Shown here: positions 54,399 through 63,514 of the stretch, one piece after another | Layout of the letters: the number at the start of each line of letters is the position of its first letter | Numbering within the stretch: the first letter of the stretch is position 1 | Origin: JBJTUH01 sp044346175 | GTDB lineage: Bacteria > Cyanobacteriota > Vampirovibrionia > Vampirovibrionales > JAJTHC01 | Assembly: GCA_044346175.1 (NCBI GenBank) | Contig: JBIIZQ010000002.1 | Span: forward strand, 186,001 to 250,000 | Direction of reading: 5' to 3' | DNA length: 64,000 nucleotides | Notes under the pieces: model-generated | Told to the model about the DNA's origin: nothing | What the model saw: the letters and a program-made list of their open reading frames with translations, nothing else | The model's database searches: none | Position numbers and translations under genes: made by a program

Positions 54399-55457
54399 GT
54401 GCCTGACACCATAGAAGTAAAACCGTGGCTGATGCCCTCACCCGAACTTTCTCCTGAAGATGACCCTCGTACGTCTAAGGAGAAGGGGTTTGCTCAAGAT
54501 ACCATTCAATGGTACCCCGGTCATATTGCGAAATGGGATAGAGAGCTTGCCACATGGTTGCCACAGTGCGATATGCTCATTGAAGTGCGTGATGCTCGCT
54601 TACCAGGGGCTTCAGCCCACCCTCGTTTTCAAGAACAAATTCAAGGAAAAGCTCGGGTGATATTACTCACTAAAGCCGACCTTGCCGACCCTGTACAAAC
54701 CAAACGTTGGGTTGCCCATTTAAAACACACGTTAGGGTGTCCCGTACTGCCTGTTTCTGCCCATCAAAGACATTGGCTTAAAGGCGTACTAGAAGCCTTG
54801 GTACAAGAAGGTCGTAAAAAACGTAAAGCCAAGTTGCAAGAAGGGCTGCGTCAGCCGCCTGTACGTGCCATGGTGGTAGGCATGCCTAACGTAGGGAAGT
54901 CGAGTTTAATCAATGCCCTTTGCGGGAAGACAAAAGTAAAAACAGGGCATAAAGCTGGGGTGACACGTCATCCGCAGTGGGTCAAACTCTCAGGGGAGCT
55001 TTTATTGTTGGATTCCCCAGGGTTAATCCCACCCAAACTTGTATCTCAAGAGGATGCTTGGATGCTTGCCACAGTGGATGCCATTGGTGAGGCTGCCTAC
55101 CGTGTAGAGCCTGTGGCACGCTATATGCTGGCACTCCTTGCCTCAAAATACCCTGCGGCGCTCTGCGAAAGTTTAAGACTCGATACCTCTCAGGTGGCAG
55201 TACTCTTGCATCAGCAGGATAACCTAGAGTGTTTATGCCAAAAATGGCACTACAAACTCGGCAAACAAGACGGATACGTACTAGAGGAAATCTTAGCCTC
55301 TGAAGCCTCCTTGGCGGACGAATCATCTGAGGCCGAGAGAGTAACGCCTATCACACCTGATGCGGCATCCTTATTAGACATTCAACGGGGTGCTACGCAA
55401 ATTTTAAAATGGTTTTATACAGGAAAACTAGGGCGGTTTACCTTAGAGCATTTGTAA
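54399..55457 (+). CDS. YlqF/RbgA-type circularly permuted GTPase
   Basis: A 352-residue GTPase with permuted motifs: G4 (LLTKADL) near residue 92, G5-like SAHQRH, then G1 (VVGMPNVGKSSLINAL) near 160, G2 (T in GVTRHPQW) and G3 (LLDSPGLIPP) near 205. WYPGHIAKWDREL near residue 36 is the YlqF signature. These enzymes act in late 50S assembly. GTG 54399 is chosen because GAGAGGGG lies about eight bases upstream; a TTG at 54378 extends the frame. The C-terminal ANTAR-like region is present but diverged. Confidence 0.9.
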   Translation: MPDTIEVKPWLMPSPELSPEDDPRTSKEKGFAQDTIQWYPGHIAKWDRELATWLPQCDMLIEVRDARLPGASAHPRFQEQIQGKARVILLTKADLADPVQTKRWVAHLKHTLGCPVLPVSAHQRHWLKGVLEALVQEGRKKRKAKLQEGLRQPPVRAMVVGMPNVGKSSLINALCGKTKVKTGHKAGVTRHPQWVKLSGELLLLDSPGLIPPKLVSQEDAWMLATVDAIGEAAYRVEPVARYMLALLASKYPAALCESLRLDTSQVAVLLHQQDNLECLCQKWHYKLGKQDGYVLEEILASEASLADESSEAERVTPITPDAASLLDIQRGATQILKWFYTGKLGRFTLEHL

Positions 55458-55493
55458 CTTTTCTAAGGGCGATTTACAAAAAGTAGAGACCTA

Positions 55494-55605
55494 CCCGCTG
55501 GTGGGGGTGTTGGTTTTCGGTAGGGTTGAAAACCCTACCCTACATTACGTTTTGGGGTGGTAAGTAGGGGACGGTTTATAACCGTCCCGTTGGTGGAGGC
55601 GTTGG
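55494..55605. repeat. Paired palindromic (REP-like) repeats
   Basis: Two GT-rich direct repeats, 55494-55513 and 55586-55605, agree at 17 of 20 positions. Between them are two 9-bp hairpins with 3-base loops: GGTAGGGTT/AACCCTACC (55519-55539) and GGGACGGTT/AACCGTCCC (55568-55588). The layout is that of a dispersed repetitive element. The rest of this 423-base gap, to 55880, has short hairpin-prone G/C runs and a possible promoter (TTGATG 55763, TATGGT 55785) for the ABC gene. Confidence 0.65.
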
Positions 55606-55880
55606 GAAACAAGAGAAGAGGGGAGGTGCAAAGGCATATTATTTTAGTGTGACCTATGGAAAAATAGTCAATATTCTTTAATTTGCAAACAGCCTCTAAA
55701 AAAAGGGGGGCTTATACCAAGACTCCCCTAGCACAGGCATACGCTCAATACATTGAAGAGGTTTGATGGGTTTCCTAAATGTGCTATGGTATAGTCAAAC
55801 GTGTTCTTTTATGAGAAAAAGTCTTTGTCTATCCCCACGTTACCTCATATCTTTTTGAACGCACGATACACCGCTTTCTC

Positions 55881-57230
55881 ATGATGCCTGCCTCCCCTCA
55901 AGAGGGTTTGCCTACACCCGAATCAATCGTCATGCCCTCTGTTACGCTACGACAATTGACCAAAACCTATACCATGCCGAAACGTCCTCAAGAGAAAACT
56001 CAGGGGTCTTGGTTTTCTGGCATCTGGCACACTATACGACACCTAGGGCCTTGGCAGAAAGCCAGTCAAGTGTATCACACCCCTTTAAAAGAGGTTTCTT
56101 TGACCTTTCCAGCAGGGAAGCTTACCGTGGTAGTAGGTCCAAGCGGCTGTGGTAAATCAACCCTGTTACGTTTAGTAGCAGGGTTGGAAACGCCCTCTTC
56201 AGGCGAAGTACTATTAGGCGATACCCCTGTGAATACGATTCCTATTCAGAATCGTGGGGTTGCCATGGTCTTCCAGCAGTATGCCCTTTACCCACATATG
56301 ACCGTGGCACAGCACCTGCGGTTTCCACTGTATCTTATGGGGCATAGCCCTAAAGCACAAGCACAAAAAGTTGCCGCTATGGCGGAGGTTTTAGGGTTAT
56401 CTCCTCTACTCGATAAAAAACCGCATCAACTCTCAGGAGGACAACGACAGCGGGTCGCTCTAGGGCGTGCCATGGTGAGGGAACCACGGGTATTTCTCCT
56501 TGACGAACCGCTTTCCAACCTGGATACCGCCTTACGACAACACATGCGCCATGAACTCAAAGTGCTGCAAGCAAAATGGGGAGTCACAACCCTATATGTC
56601 ACCCATGACCCTTTAGAGGCACTGAATATGGGGGATTTTCTTTTGGTTTTAAACCAAGGACGTGTGGAGCAGTTTGCACCCCCTTTAGAAGTTTACCTTG
56701 CACCTCAAACCCTTTTTTGTGCCTCATTTTTTGGAGATATGTCTTACCTACCTGCCATGGTGAACCCGCAAGATAGTGCTGAATGTTGGGTACTCCCTGA
56801 TTCAGGGCATCGGATACGCATCCCTTTACCATCGAGCTGGCAAGCCCCCCCCTCAGAACCCCATCAACCTGTTCAGCCTTCTAAAGAGAATGACCGCTCT
56901 CCCCTCTTCCCTTGGGTGATAGGCTACCGCCCCGAATGGTTAACCCTCGCACCGTATGCTTTGAGCAACAAGGAGCAACTCCCCTTTGTCGTTGTACGCT
57001 GGGAGTATCTTACAGGCGGCCATTGGATGGTACATGGGGTTTTACCTCATGAAAAAGGTACATGCCTTGAGAGCCATGTACCCCTAAGCGTGCAAGTGCC
57101 TTGGCATACACTGACCCCTGAAGACCTGCAAGTAGGCAAAACACTCGGGGTGACATTATCGCAGAAATATGGGGTTTTATTTGACCGCCATACACAGCAA
57201 CGACTTGGTACGTTGCACGCTCTCTTGTAA
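55881..57230 (+). CDS. MalK/UgpC-type ABC transporter ATP-binding protein
   Basis: A 449-residue ATPase of carbohydrate-type importers. Motifs: Walker A VVVGPSGCGKSTLLRLVAGLE near residue 85, Q-loop VFQQYALYPHMTV, signature LSGGQRQRVALGRAM near 183, Walker B VFLLDEPLSNLD near 203 and switch His in VTHDPLEA. The C-terminal TOBE-like part (from about 290) fits the MalK/UgpC type. Between the first strand and the ABC core is an extra segment of about 30 residues (MPKRPQEKTQ...HLGPWQKAS) not usual in the family. No permease or binding protein is adjacent, so the partner must be elsewhere. Substrate unknown. Confidence 0.9.
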   Translation: MMPASPQEGLPTPESIVMPSVTLRQLTKTYTMPKRPQEKTQGSWFSGIWHTIRHLGPWQKASQVYHTPLKEVSLTFPAGKLTVVVGPSGCGKSTLLRLVAGLETPSSGEVLLGDTPVNTIPIQNRGVAMVFQQYALYPHMTVAQHLRFPLYLMGHSPKAQAQKVAAMAEVLGLSPLLDKKPHQLSGGQRQRVALGRAMVREPRVFLLDEPLSNLDTALRQHMRHELKVLQAKWGVTTLYVTHDPLEALNMGDFLLVLNQGRVEQFAPPLEVYLAPQTLFCASFFGDMSYLPAMVNPQDSAECWVLPDSGHRIRIPLPSSWQAPPSEPHQPVQPSKENDRSPLFPWVIGYRPEWLTLAPYALSNKEQLPFVVVRWEYLTGGHWMVHGVLPHEKGTCLESHVPLSVQVPWHTLTPEDLQVGKTLGVTLSQKYGVLFDRHTQQRLGTLHALL

Positions 57231-57308
57231 CAAGTAACACCCCAAGTAACACCCCAAGTAACACCCCAAGTAACACCCTAGGTAGCTAGTAGCAAGGTGT
57301 TACTTGGG
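57231..57308. repeat. Four exact 12-bp tandem repeats with an inverted copy
   Basis: CAAGTAACACCC is repeated exactly four times (57231-57278) right after the ABC gene stop. GGTGTTACTTGGG (57296-57308) is the inverted copy, so the stretch can fold into a hairpin in which any of several repeats may serve as the left arm. It may terminate the ABC gene transcript; no T-run directly follows. Confidence 0.85.
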
Positions 57309-57410
57309 CATAGGACATGTTTTTGCCATAATAAGGACAGGCTTTAACTGCCCCCTATTTTGGTGTGCTATTGATACAAATACTTGTGAGTGACGATAGG
57401 CTATTTCAAT

Positions 57411-58784
57411 ATGATTCCTCGCTATTCCCGCCCTCAAATGTCGGCCCTTTGGACTGCTGAAAATCGGTTTGCCACTTGGTTAAAAGTAGAACTTGCAGTG
57501 TTGCAAACCCAAGAAATGATGGGCATCGTACCAGCGGGCGTACATGATGTGGTGGCTTCCAAAGCAAGCTTTGATGTAGAACGTATTGATGCCCTAGAAG
57601 CTGAAGTAAAGCACGATATTATTGCCTTTGTATCCTGTGTGGCAGAATCAGTAGGCGAAGAGGGGCGTTTCCTGCACTTGGGCATGACCAGTTCTGACCT
57701 CATTGATACAGCGCAATCCTTGATGATTCAAGAGGCAGGACAATTAGTACTCGCACAACTAAAAACTTTGCGTGATGTCCTCTGGACAAGAGCCTATGAG
57801 CATCGCTACACCCTGTGTATTGGTCGGAGTCATGGGATTCATGGGGAGCCTGTCACATTTGGATTTAAACTTGTGGGGTGGGTAGATGAGTTAAATCGTC
57901 ATATTACCCGTTTACAAGTGGCTTTGGAAGAAAACCGTGTTGGCATGATTAGCGGTGCGATGGGTAACTTTGCCCACATGCCTCCTGAACTAGAAGAGCG
58001 TGTCTGTGCATCGCTGGGCTTAAAGCCTATGGCGGCGACAACTCAAGTGATTTCTCGTGACATTACCGCTTCTATTTATCTCGCTTTAGGGCATTTGGCA
58101 AGCAGTATTGAGAAATTTGTCGTGGAAGTGCGTCATTTACAACGCACAGAAGTACTCGAAGCCGAAGAACCCTTCACCAAGGGACAAAAAGGCTCCTCAG
58201 CCATGCCCCATAAACGGAACCCCATTTTAAGTGAGAACATGACTGGGCTTGCACGCTTAATTCGTAGTTATACACTACCCGCACTTGAGAACATTGCCTT
58301 ATGGCACGAGCGTGACATTAGCCATAGTAGTGTGGAACGTGTCACATTGCCTGATATGTTTATCCTGACAGACTTTATGTTGTATCGTCTCACGGGTATG
58401 ATGCAAAATTTGGTGGTGTACCCTGAAAACATGATGCAGAATCTGCAACGTTTTGGGGGGGTTGTCTTCTCGCAACGTGTACTCCTTAAACTTGTCGATG
58501 CTGGGGTACGCCGTGAGGATGCATACAAAATTGTTCAAACACTCGCCCACCAAGCTTGGAATAACCCTTCAGGAAACTTTAAAGCCCTGATTCTTGCCGA
58601 CAGTACCTTGCGTACCCTGTTACTTCAGAACCTTCCTTCTGAAGAAGCCGTCACCGAATTGCTTGAAGGATGTTTTACCTATGATGCGTACACAAAACAT
58701 ATAGATACTATTTTTGAGCGTGTGGCTCAACAGTACCCAGCCTGTTGTACGTCGCCCTTGGCAAGCGCTTGTATCGTTTGCTAA
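57411..58784 (+). CDS. purB: Adenylosuccinate lyase
   Basis: A 457-residue fumarase/aspartase-superfamily enzyme acting twice in purine synthesis (SAICAR to AICAR, adenylosuccinate to AMP). Seen: RYSRPQMSALWTAENRFATWLKVELAV at the N-terminus, EAEVKHDIIAFVSCVAESVG, LHLGMTSSDLIDTA, GRSHGIHGEPVTFGFKL, the signature KGSSAMPHKRNPILSENMTG near 262 and RVTLPDMF. ATG 57411 has GATAGG about 10 bases upstream and starts at the conserved region. Slightly longer than the usual 430-450, the excess at the C-terminus (Cys-containing). Confidence 0.95.
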   Translation: MIPRYSRPQMSALWTAENRFATWLKVELAVLQTQEMMGIVPAGVHDVVASKASFDVERIDALEAEVKHDIIAFVSCVAESVGEEGRFLHLGMTSSDLIDTAQSLMIQEAGQLVLAQLKTLRDVLWTRAYEHRYTLCIGRSHGIHGEPVTFGFKLVGWVDELNRHITRLQVALEENRVGMISGAMGNFAHMPPELEERVCASLGLKPMAATTQVISRDITASIYLALGHLASSIEKFVVEVRHLQRTEVLEAEEPFTKGQKGSSAMPHKRNPILSENMTGLARLIRSYTLPALENIALWHERDISHSSVERVTLPDMFILTDFMLYRLTGMMQNLVVYPENMMQNLQRFGGVVFSQRVLLKLVDAGVRREDAYKIVQTLAHQAWNNPSGNFKALILADSTLRTLLLQNLPSEEAVTELLEGCFTYDAYTKHIDTIFERVAQQYPACCTSPLASACIVC

Positions 58785-58835
58785 AACGGTGTGATAGACC
58801 CAATGAAGGGGTGTTTTTAGTTAGGATTACAGCAT

Positions 58836-59942
58836 ATGCCTCAACACGATACACCATCCGCCAGTGTAGCCCTTTCTGAAGGTTCCCCACTCGTGGCAAA
58901 TGCCTCACAGAAAGCACTTGCCCACGTCTCACCTCAGGTGCTTTTAACCGTACTTCTAAGTACGGGGCAAGGTATTGTTTTACCTCCTGGTAGCTCTTGG
59001 CAAGCTTGGATTAAGCAATGGGCAGCACTGCAAGTTCACCCATTGCTTGACCAGCTGATGGTGGTAGACCCCTGCGATACCGAATACCGCATGAAGACCT
59101 TCAAAAGTATGGGACTACTCCCGTGGTGTTCCCCACAGGTAGAAATGACCAGCCACACGCAACAGTGGGCTTGGGTGTTACGTCGGTTATTGAATCCGAG
59201 TGCAGATAGCCATCATTGGATACTTTTGTTAAAAGAGGGGGAAGTATTGAACGACACCATGCTCCCCTTCCTGAAACATTATTTGGCACAGTTGTCTTTG
59301 CATGTCTCTGTGGTGGACATTCCCATGGTCTATCAAGGAATGTGGTCCCTACACGCTGGGGGAAACCGTCAAGGAGATGCTGAGGGCATGTCTTGTTCTC
59401 CTGTACAATGGAAACCCGCACGGTGTATTCGACTGTCTCACTTGAAGTCAGCCCATGCTTGGCTCACGCACGGACTCATTTTGGATACTTTGGGAGAAGT
59501 TGCAACACGACAAAGTTACGAAATGTTTTGTGAATCGTTACGGGTGGTACCTCTTGCCAACCGTTTACCTATCACCAAAGAAGCCCTCTCCTTACAAGGC
59601 GCAGTCAATCCTTGGGGACATGTGGTGTGTCACACCCGTCAAGAAGCCCTTGATTACTTCTGCACCCATCCACAATCTGAAACTGCTTTTTGGGTAGCCG
59701 ACTGTTTAAAAACATTACCTGTCAAAGCCTCAAAAGAAAAAATCAACCACCACTTAAAAGCGTATGAACGCTATTTAAAAGATTATACAGGCGTACCTTT
59801 GGACGCATTTTCGGAAAAACCCCTGCAGTTCATGAGTCGTTTCATCGATAAAGAACGCTACTTCTGGTTTCAACTCTTAGCACAACAACGTACCCATGTG
59901 ACCTATCGCATACTCGATTATCTTCTCACAAGTAGCCCTTAA
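58836..59942 (+). CDS. Hypothetical protein
   Basis: A 368-residue soluble protein with no signal peptide or membrane segment, not recognised. A weak glycosyltransferase-2-like feel is seen in WILLLKEGEVLNDTMLPFLKHYL (about residues 128-150), where a lineage of GT2 enzymes has WIL-LDADE, but the acidic DxD is missing and the N-terminal nucleotide-binding strand is not clear. The C-terminus is helical and basic with many aromatic residues (ERYLKDYTGVPLDAFSEKPLQFMSRFIDKERYFWFQLLAQQ). ATG 58836 follows TTAGGA. It lies between purB and the sensor kinase, all on the plus strand. Confidence 0.68.
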   Translation: MPQHDTPSASVALSEGSPLVANASQKALAHVSPQVLLTVLLSTGQGIVLPPGSSWQAWIKQWAALQVHPLLDQLMVVDPCDTEYRMKTFKSMGLLPWCSPQVEMTSHTQQWAWVLRRLLNPSADSHHWILLLKEGEVLNDTMLPFLKHYLAQLSLHVSVVDIPMVYQGMWSLHAGGNRQGDAEGMSCSPVQWKPARCIRLSHLKSAHAWLTHGLILDTLGEVATRQSYEMFCESLRVVPLANRLPITKEALSLQGAVNPWGHVVCHTRQEALDYFCTHPQSETAFWVADCLKTLPVKASKEKINHHLKAYERYLKDYTGVPLDAFSEKPLQFMSRFIDKERYFWFQLLAQQRTHVTYRILDYLLTSSP

Positions 59943-60022
59943 CGTCGTAGAATGTTATGCTTAAGGAAGTCTGTGCTTTGACTATAGCATCTGTTTCAAT
60001 AAAGAGGTGGCGATAAATACCC

Positions 60023-62581
60023 TTGAGCCATGATACACACCATTTCAATCGTCTGCGGTTATCTGTACATCACTGTCGCAAGTGGATGGGGGTTTGGATA
60101 GCAAGGTCATTGAGACAAACCTCTTGGCGCGCCTTTCGTCGTAAACGAAGCCTACAAAAACAGTGGCTGTATCGTTTAGGACGCATCCGTTTATGGCAAC
60201 AAATAGGGCTTTTCTTTGTGTTTGGGATTGTAACCCCCCTATTGTTTATTCAAGCGTGGCTGTTTCATATCCATGACAAAGCCCTTCAAAAAGAGTTTCG
60301 AGACCTCTCTGCTCAAACAGCCGTTTCTATTTTTAGAGATTTTTCCAGTATTTTGCGTAACGAGCAACTCCTCTTGAGTGAAACCTACCGACGTGCAAAC
60401 CGCTTGGTACCTACACAACGCCTACCCTACCGTCCTTTAAAGGGATACGGGATACTTGGTACTACCAGCTTAACACCCACGCATAAGGGAACACCTGAAC
60501 CACCCACGGATGACTACGAAGCACTGGCTTTTATTAAAACGGCAGAACCTTTTACGGGGTTTGTGCAGTGGCGTACACTATCCCCTCAGGACACAAAAAC
60601 GGTCAAAGATAAGCCCCTAGAGAGTCTGGCTCATCGCCTTGCTACAGACGCAACCCAAGTACGAGACACCCAAACGGCTCCCTTTGTAAGTTTGTTGCAT
60701 CCCGCCTTTTTAGCTCAAAGTCTCCAAGCGTGTACAGTCCCTCAGTCACGCCATGTGACATGGCAATTGTTGCCCAGTCGCTTGCTTTACCCCTTAGAGA
60801 CCCTTGAAGTCACGGTACCTTTGCCCGAGTTTCTGAATCACTTGCCAGATACCACTGATTTTAGCACCTTACACCCTACCCAAAAACGCCAGATAGTTGA
60901 TACCTTCAAACGACTTGAAAAAGAGCCTATGTTTCAGTCATGGCAAGCCTTAAACCCACGCCTTACACAAACACCTTTTGAACAACTTAAAGCTTGGACA
61001 CATACATTAAACCAACTCACGATGGCACAAGTACAAACGCCCTATTTACTGGTGCGCTATCAGCGTGGGATCCATAAGGAGTGTCGTATCACTTGGAAGC
61101 CATTCCGTTTCTTTCAACCTTCTGGCGTGTTAGGAACCGTGTTTCGATCCAATATTATGGTCTTTAATGAAACAGGCGTTTTTATGGCAGATGGTACGCA
61201 ACGCCATTGGGAAGGGTATCAGCTTGCGAAACAAGACCTCTTACATTTTTTACAAGCCCTACCTGGCGTACCTGAAGTGATGTCTATGCAGGTACACGGG
61301 ATGATTTCTCGTGGTCAAACTCGTGAGAATGTACCTAGTTTCTTTTCTGGATTCTCATTTGAGCCTGAAACATCCACCCCCACGGCAACCCTTAACGATG
61401 CGGTATTACTTAAGCTCGCTGGAGATGACCCCTGGGGCCTTTTAATTCTTTCACCCTTTGAAATCTCTGAGCAGTATTGGAAACGGGCACAACGTCAAAG
61501 CACCCTGATTTTTCTTGGACAAATTTTATTAGCGGGTGTTTTAGTTGGGGTTTATCTTTATAGCTTAATTCGTAACTTTCAGCAGTTAATACGAGGGATT
61601 AAGGGCGTTTCAAGAGGGCATTATAATCGCCGAGTCTTTTTAATGGTACACCCCTTAACACCTTTTGAAATACGGTATTTATCTCGAGAGTTTAACCGTA
61701 TGGCGTATCGGTTGTCTTTGAGTTGGCAACAAACCCGAGTCACACTTGACCAGCTTCGACAAATGGATCGTTTTCGCTCTGACTTGATTGACATGGTGAG
61801 CCACGAACTCCGTACCCCTCTCATGGTACTGCGAGGCTGTATGGGTGCTTTACAACGTCAGGCAAAAATATCATCACCAACGTCTGGACACCCTATAGAG
61901 ACCGCCCAGCAAGTAACGACCATGAAACGACAACTTGTAAGGCTGGAACGCTTGGTGGCGGACCTACTCACAGTTCCTGCCATTGAGCAGGGTAAACTTA
62001 CCCTTATGCACGAGTGGGTCAATGTCGTGGAACTTTTGCAAATTTGCATCCAAGATGTTGCACTCAGACACGCACTTGTCGCTGAAGAGGCTTTTACAGT
62101 GACCTTTGATACCCCAGAACATCACCTGCCTTTGTTATGGTCTGACCCCGAACGTTTAGAACAAATTTTTGTCAATCTTTTAGATAACGCCTGTAAGTAC
62201 AGAGACCCTTCTGAACCTATACGCCTGACCTTTCAATTACAAAGCACCGAAACCACAAGTGCATTAAGCTTGAGTATCAGTAACCTCACCCGAACCCTCA
62301 AACCTGAAATGGCACCTCTCTTAGGAGAGAAATTTCAACGTGCCGTTGTGGATAACCAGCGTAACCATTTAACAGGCAGTGGGTTAGGGCTGTATATTTG
62401 CCAGGGTCTGATGCACCTCTTGGAAGGCACCTTAGAGCGTCGTATTGAAGCGTGTCCTCCCTCAAGCAGCGTGTTCAGTCCTGAGCCTCAAGGGTCTCAA
62501 AATCCTGAAAAAACCTACCGTTTTGTGACACTCTTAACGTTTCCCCTCCCCGTCATGGAATCCTCAGAAGCAATGTCCTAG
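60023..62581 (+). CDS. Sensor histidine kinase with large extracytoplasmic domain
   Basis: An 852-residue transmembrane kinase. A basic N-terminus leads to TM1 (about 61-81, IGLFFVFGIVTPLLFIQAWLF), an extracytoplasmic region of about 410 residues without a recognised sensor domain, TM2 (about 493-514), a HAMP linker (about 515-570), the HisKA box (LIDMVSHELRTPLMVLRG, His near 592) and an ATPase domain with N box (EQIFVNLLDNACKYRDP near 715) and G2 (GSGLGLYICQ near 786). The long periplasmic part is much larger than usual. TTG 60023 is the first start, with AGAGGTGG about 13 bases upstream; no better ATG precedes TM1 except at residue 22. No response regulator is adjacent. Confidence 0.9.
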   Translation: MSHDTHHFNRLRLSVHHCRKWMGVWIARSLRQTSWRAFRRKRSLQKQWLYRLGRIRLWQQIGLFFVFGIVTPLLFIQAWLFHIHDKALQKEFRDLSAQTAVSIFRDFSSILRNEQLLLSETYRRANRLVPTQRLPYRPLKGYGILGTTSLTPTHKGTPEPPTDDYEALAFIKTAEPFTGFVQWRTLSPQDTKTVKDKPLESLAHRLATDATQVRDTQTAPFVSLLHPAFLAQSLQACTVPQSRHVTWQLLPSRLLYPLETLEVTVPLPEFLNHLPDTTDFSTLHPTQKRQIVDTFKRLEKEPMFQSWQALNPRLTQTPFEQLKAWTHTLNQLTMAQVQTPYLLVRYQRGIHKECRITWKPFRFFQPSGVLGTVFRSNIMVFNETGVFMADGTQRHWEGYQLAKQDLLHFLQALPGVPEVMSMQVHGMISRGQTRENVPSFFSGFSFEPETSTPTATLNDAVLLKLAGDDPWGLLILSPFEISEQYWKRAQRQSTLIFLGQILLAGVLVGVYLYSLIRNFQQLIRGIKGVSRGHYNRRVFLMVHPLTPFEIRYLSREFNRMAYRLSLSWQQTRVTLDQLRQMDRFRSDLIDMVSHELRTPLMVLRGCMGALQRQAKISSPTSGHPIETAQQVTTMKRQLVRLERLVADLLTVPAIEQGKLTLMHEWVNVVELLQICIQDVALRHALVAEEAFTVTFDTPEHHLPLLWSDPERLEQIFVNLLDNACKYRDPSEPIRLTFQLQSTETTSALSLSISNLTRTLKPEMAPLLGEKFQRAVVDNQRNHLTGSGLGLYICQGLMHLLEGTLERRIEACPPSSSVFSPEPQGSQNPEKTYRFVTLLTFPLPVMESSEAMS

Positions 62582-62615
62582 AAGGGGTTAGGCGAAGTAC
62601 TGTGGTAAGAGAGAC

Positions 62616-63419
62616 TTAAGAGGTATAAAGCCTTTTTTCTGTCACAACGCCTTCTAAGGGCATATCCCAAGGCATATGCTGCTGATGAAGACTTTTAAGA
62701 AGGAAATAAGCTTCTGAGGTCTCTAAACAGGGTGCCTGGGAAATAAAACATGCATCAGGGGTCACACCCAGGCATGTAAGCGTACCGTTTTGCGTGTGAT
62801 GCCAAGTGGCTTTTAGCATCGCAAGGTATTGGTCATAATAGCCTTTACCTCGACCAAGCCTAAGATAAGTAGCCGCTTGAGGAGAGGCATGAGGAGAAAC
62901 TTGGGAGAGCGTTTCTACAAAAGAAGCAAACAGGAGTCCTGGTACACACACTAAGAGGTTCCCTAACGACTGCTGCGAACTTGCCAGCATAGACTCAAAT
63001 GGCACCTGCGTTGCATCAGGACAAGGTTCTTTTAAGCCCTGCCACAAAGGGTGAGACGCAACGGTATTTTGCACGAGAAAGGAAACATCTGAAGGAGGCT
63101 TCTCCCAAAAGTGCATGTTCCAACGTGCTTCGCTGTGGGGTTCTTCTGAAGGCTGCAAGCTTATAGGCACGGTTTGAGGAAAAAACCAGCGTTGCCCCCT
63201 AGGACGATGAACCCAAGCATGGGCAAGAGAAGGCTCATCCTGCATAGGGTAAAACCCAAGAACGCACTGAGCTTCCTGAAAAAGAGAGCTTTCAAGAAGA
63301 TGCTGAGACAACATTGTATGTGGAAACTCATGAAAATATTGGGGCTGTCGCCGTGTTTTAGCCCATTGTCTGAGGTGGGCTTTCGTATAGGGTATGACGT
63401 GGGTCGGGTCAGTCATCAT
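62616..63419 (-). CDS. 5-formyltetrahydrofolate cyclo-ligase family protein
   Basis: A 267-residue MTHFS-type protein, which uses ATP to recycle 5-formyl-THF to methenyl-THF. Seen: an N-terminal helix with Arg/Lys pattern (AHLRQWAKTRRQ), VLGFYPMQDEP, VCVPGLLFAS, the ATP-loop signature LRLGRGKGYYDQYLA near residue 195, and a C-terminal MPLEGVVTEKRLY matching the P-x-x-x-D/E-x-x-V-T-E end of the family. The middle is lengthened by a Pro/His/Ser-rich loop, giving 267 residues against about 190. ATGATG 63419. Convergent with the sensor kinase gene and divergent from queE. Confidence 0.82.
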   Translation of the reverse strand: MMTDPTHVIPYTKAHLRQWAKTRRQPQYFHEFPHTMLSQHLLESSLFQEAQCVLGFYPMQDEPSLAHAWVHRPRGQRWFFPQTVPISLQPSEEPHSEARWNMHFWEKPPSDVSFLVQNTVASHPLWQGLKEPCPDATQVPFESMLASSQQSLGNLLVCVPGLLFASFVETLSQVSPHASPQAATYLRLGRGKGYYDQYLAMLKATWHHTQNGTLTCLGVTPDACFISQAPCLETSEAYFLLKSLHQQHMPWDMPLEGVVTEKRLYTS

Positions 63420-63514
63420 GGGATGAAGCGTATCTTTTGTTTATACTTAAAGAAACAAGTAGAGTGTGCTGGTCTATGGCAAACGTTTTATTATTTTAAA
63501 CTGGAGTCTTTTTT

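Noticed and set aside
57010..57276. Minus-strand frame ending in LLGVLLGVLLGV repeats
   Set aside because: It is the translated 12-bp tandem repeat running into the antisense of the ABC gene, not a membrane protein.
57231..57278. CRISPR-like array
   Set aside because: The 12-bp units are directly adjacent with no spacers, so this is a tandem repeat, not CRISPR.
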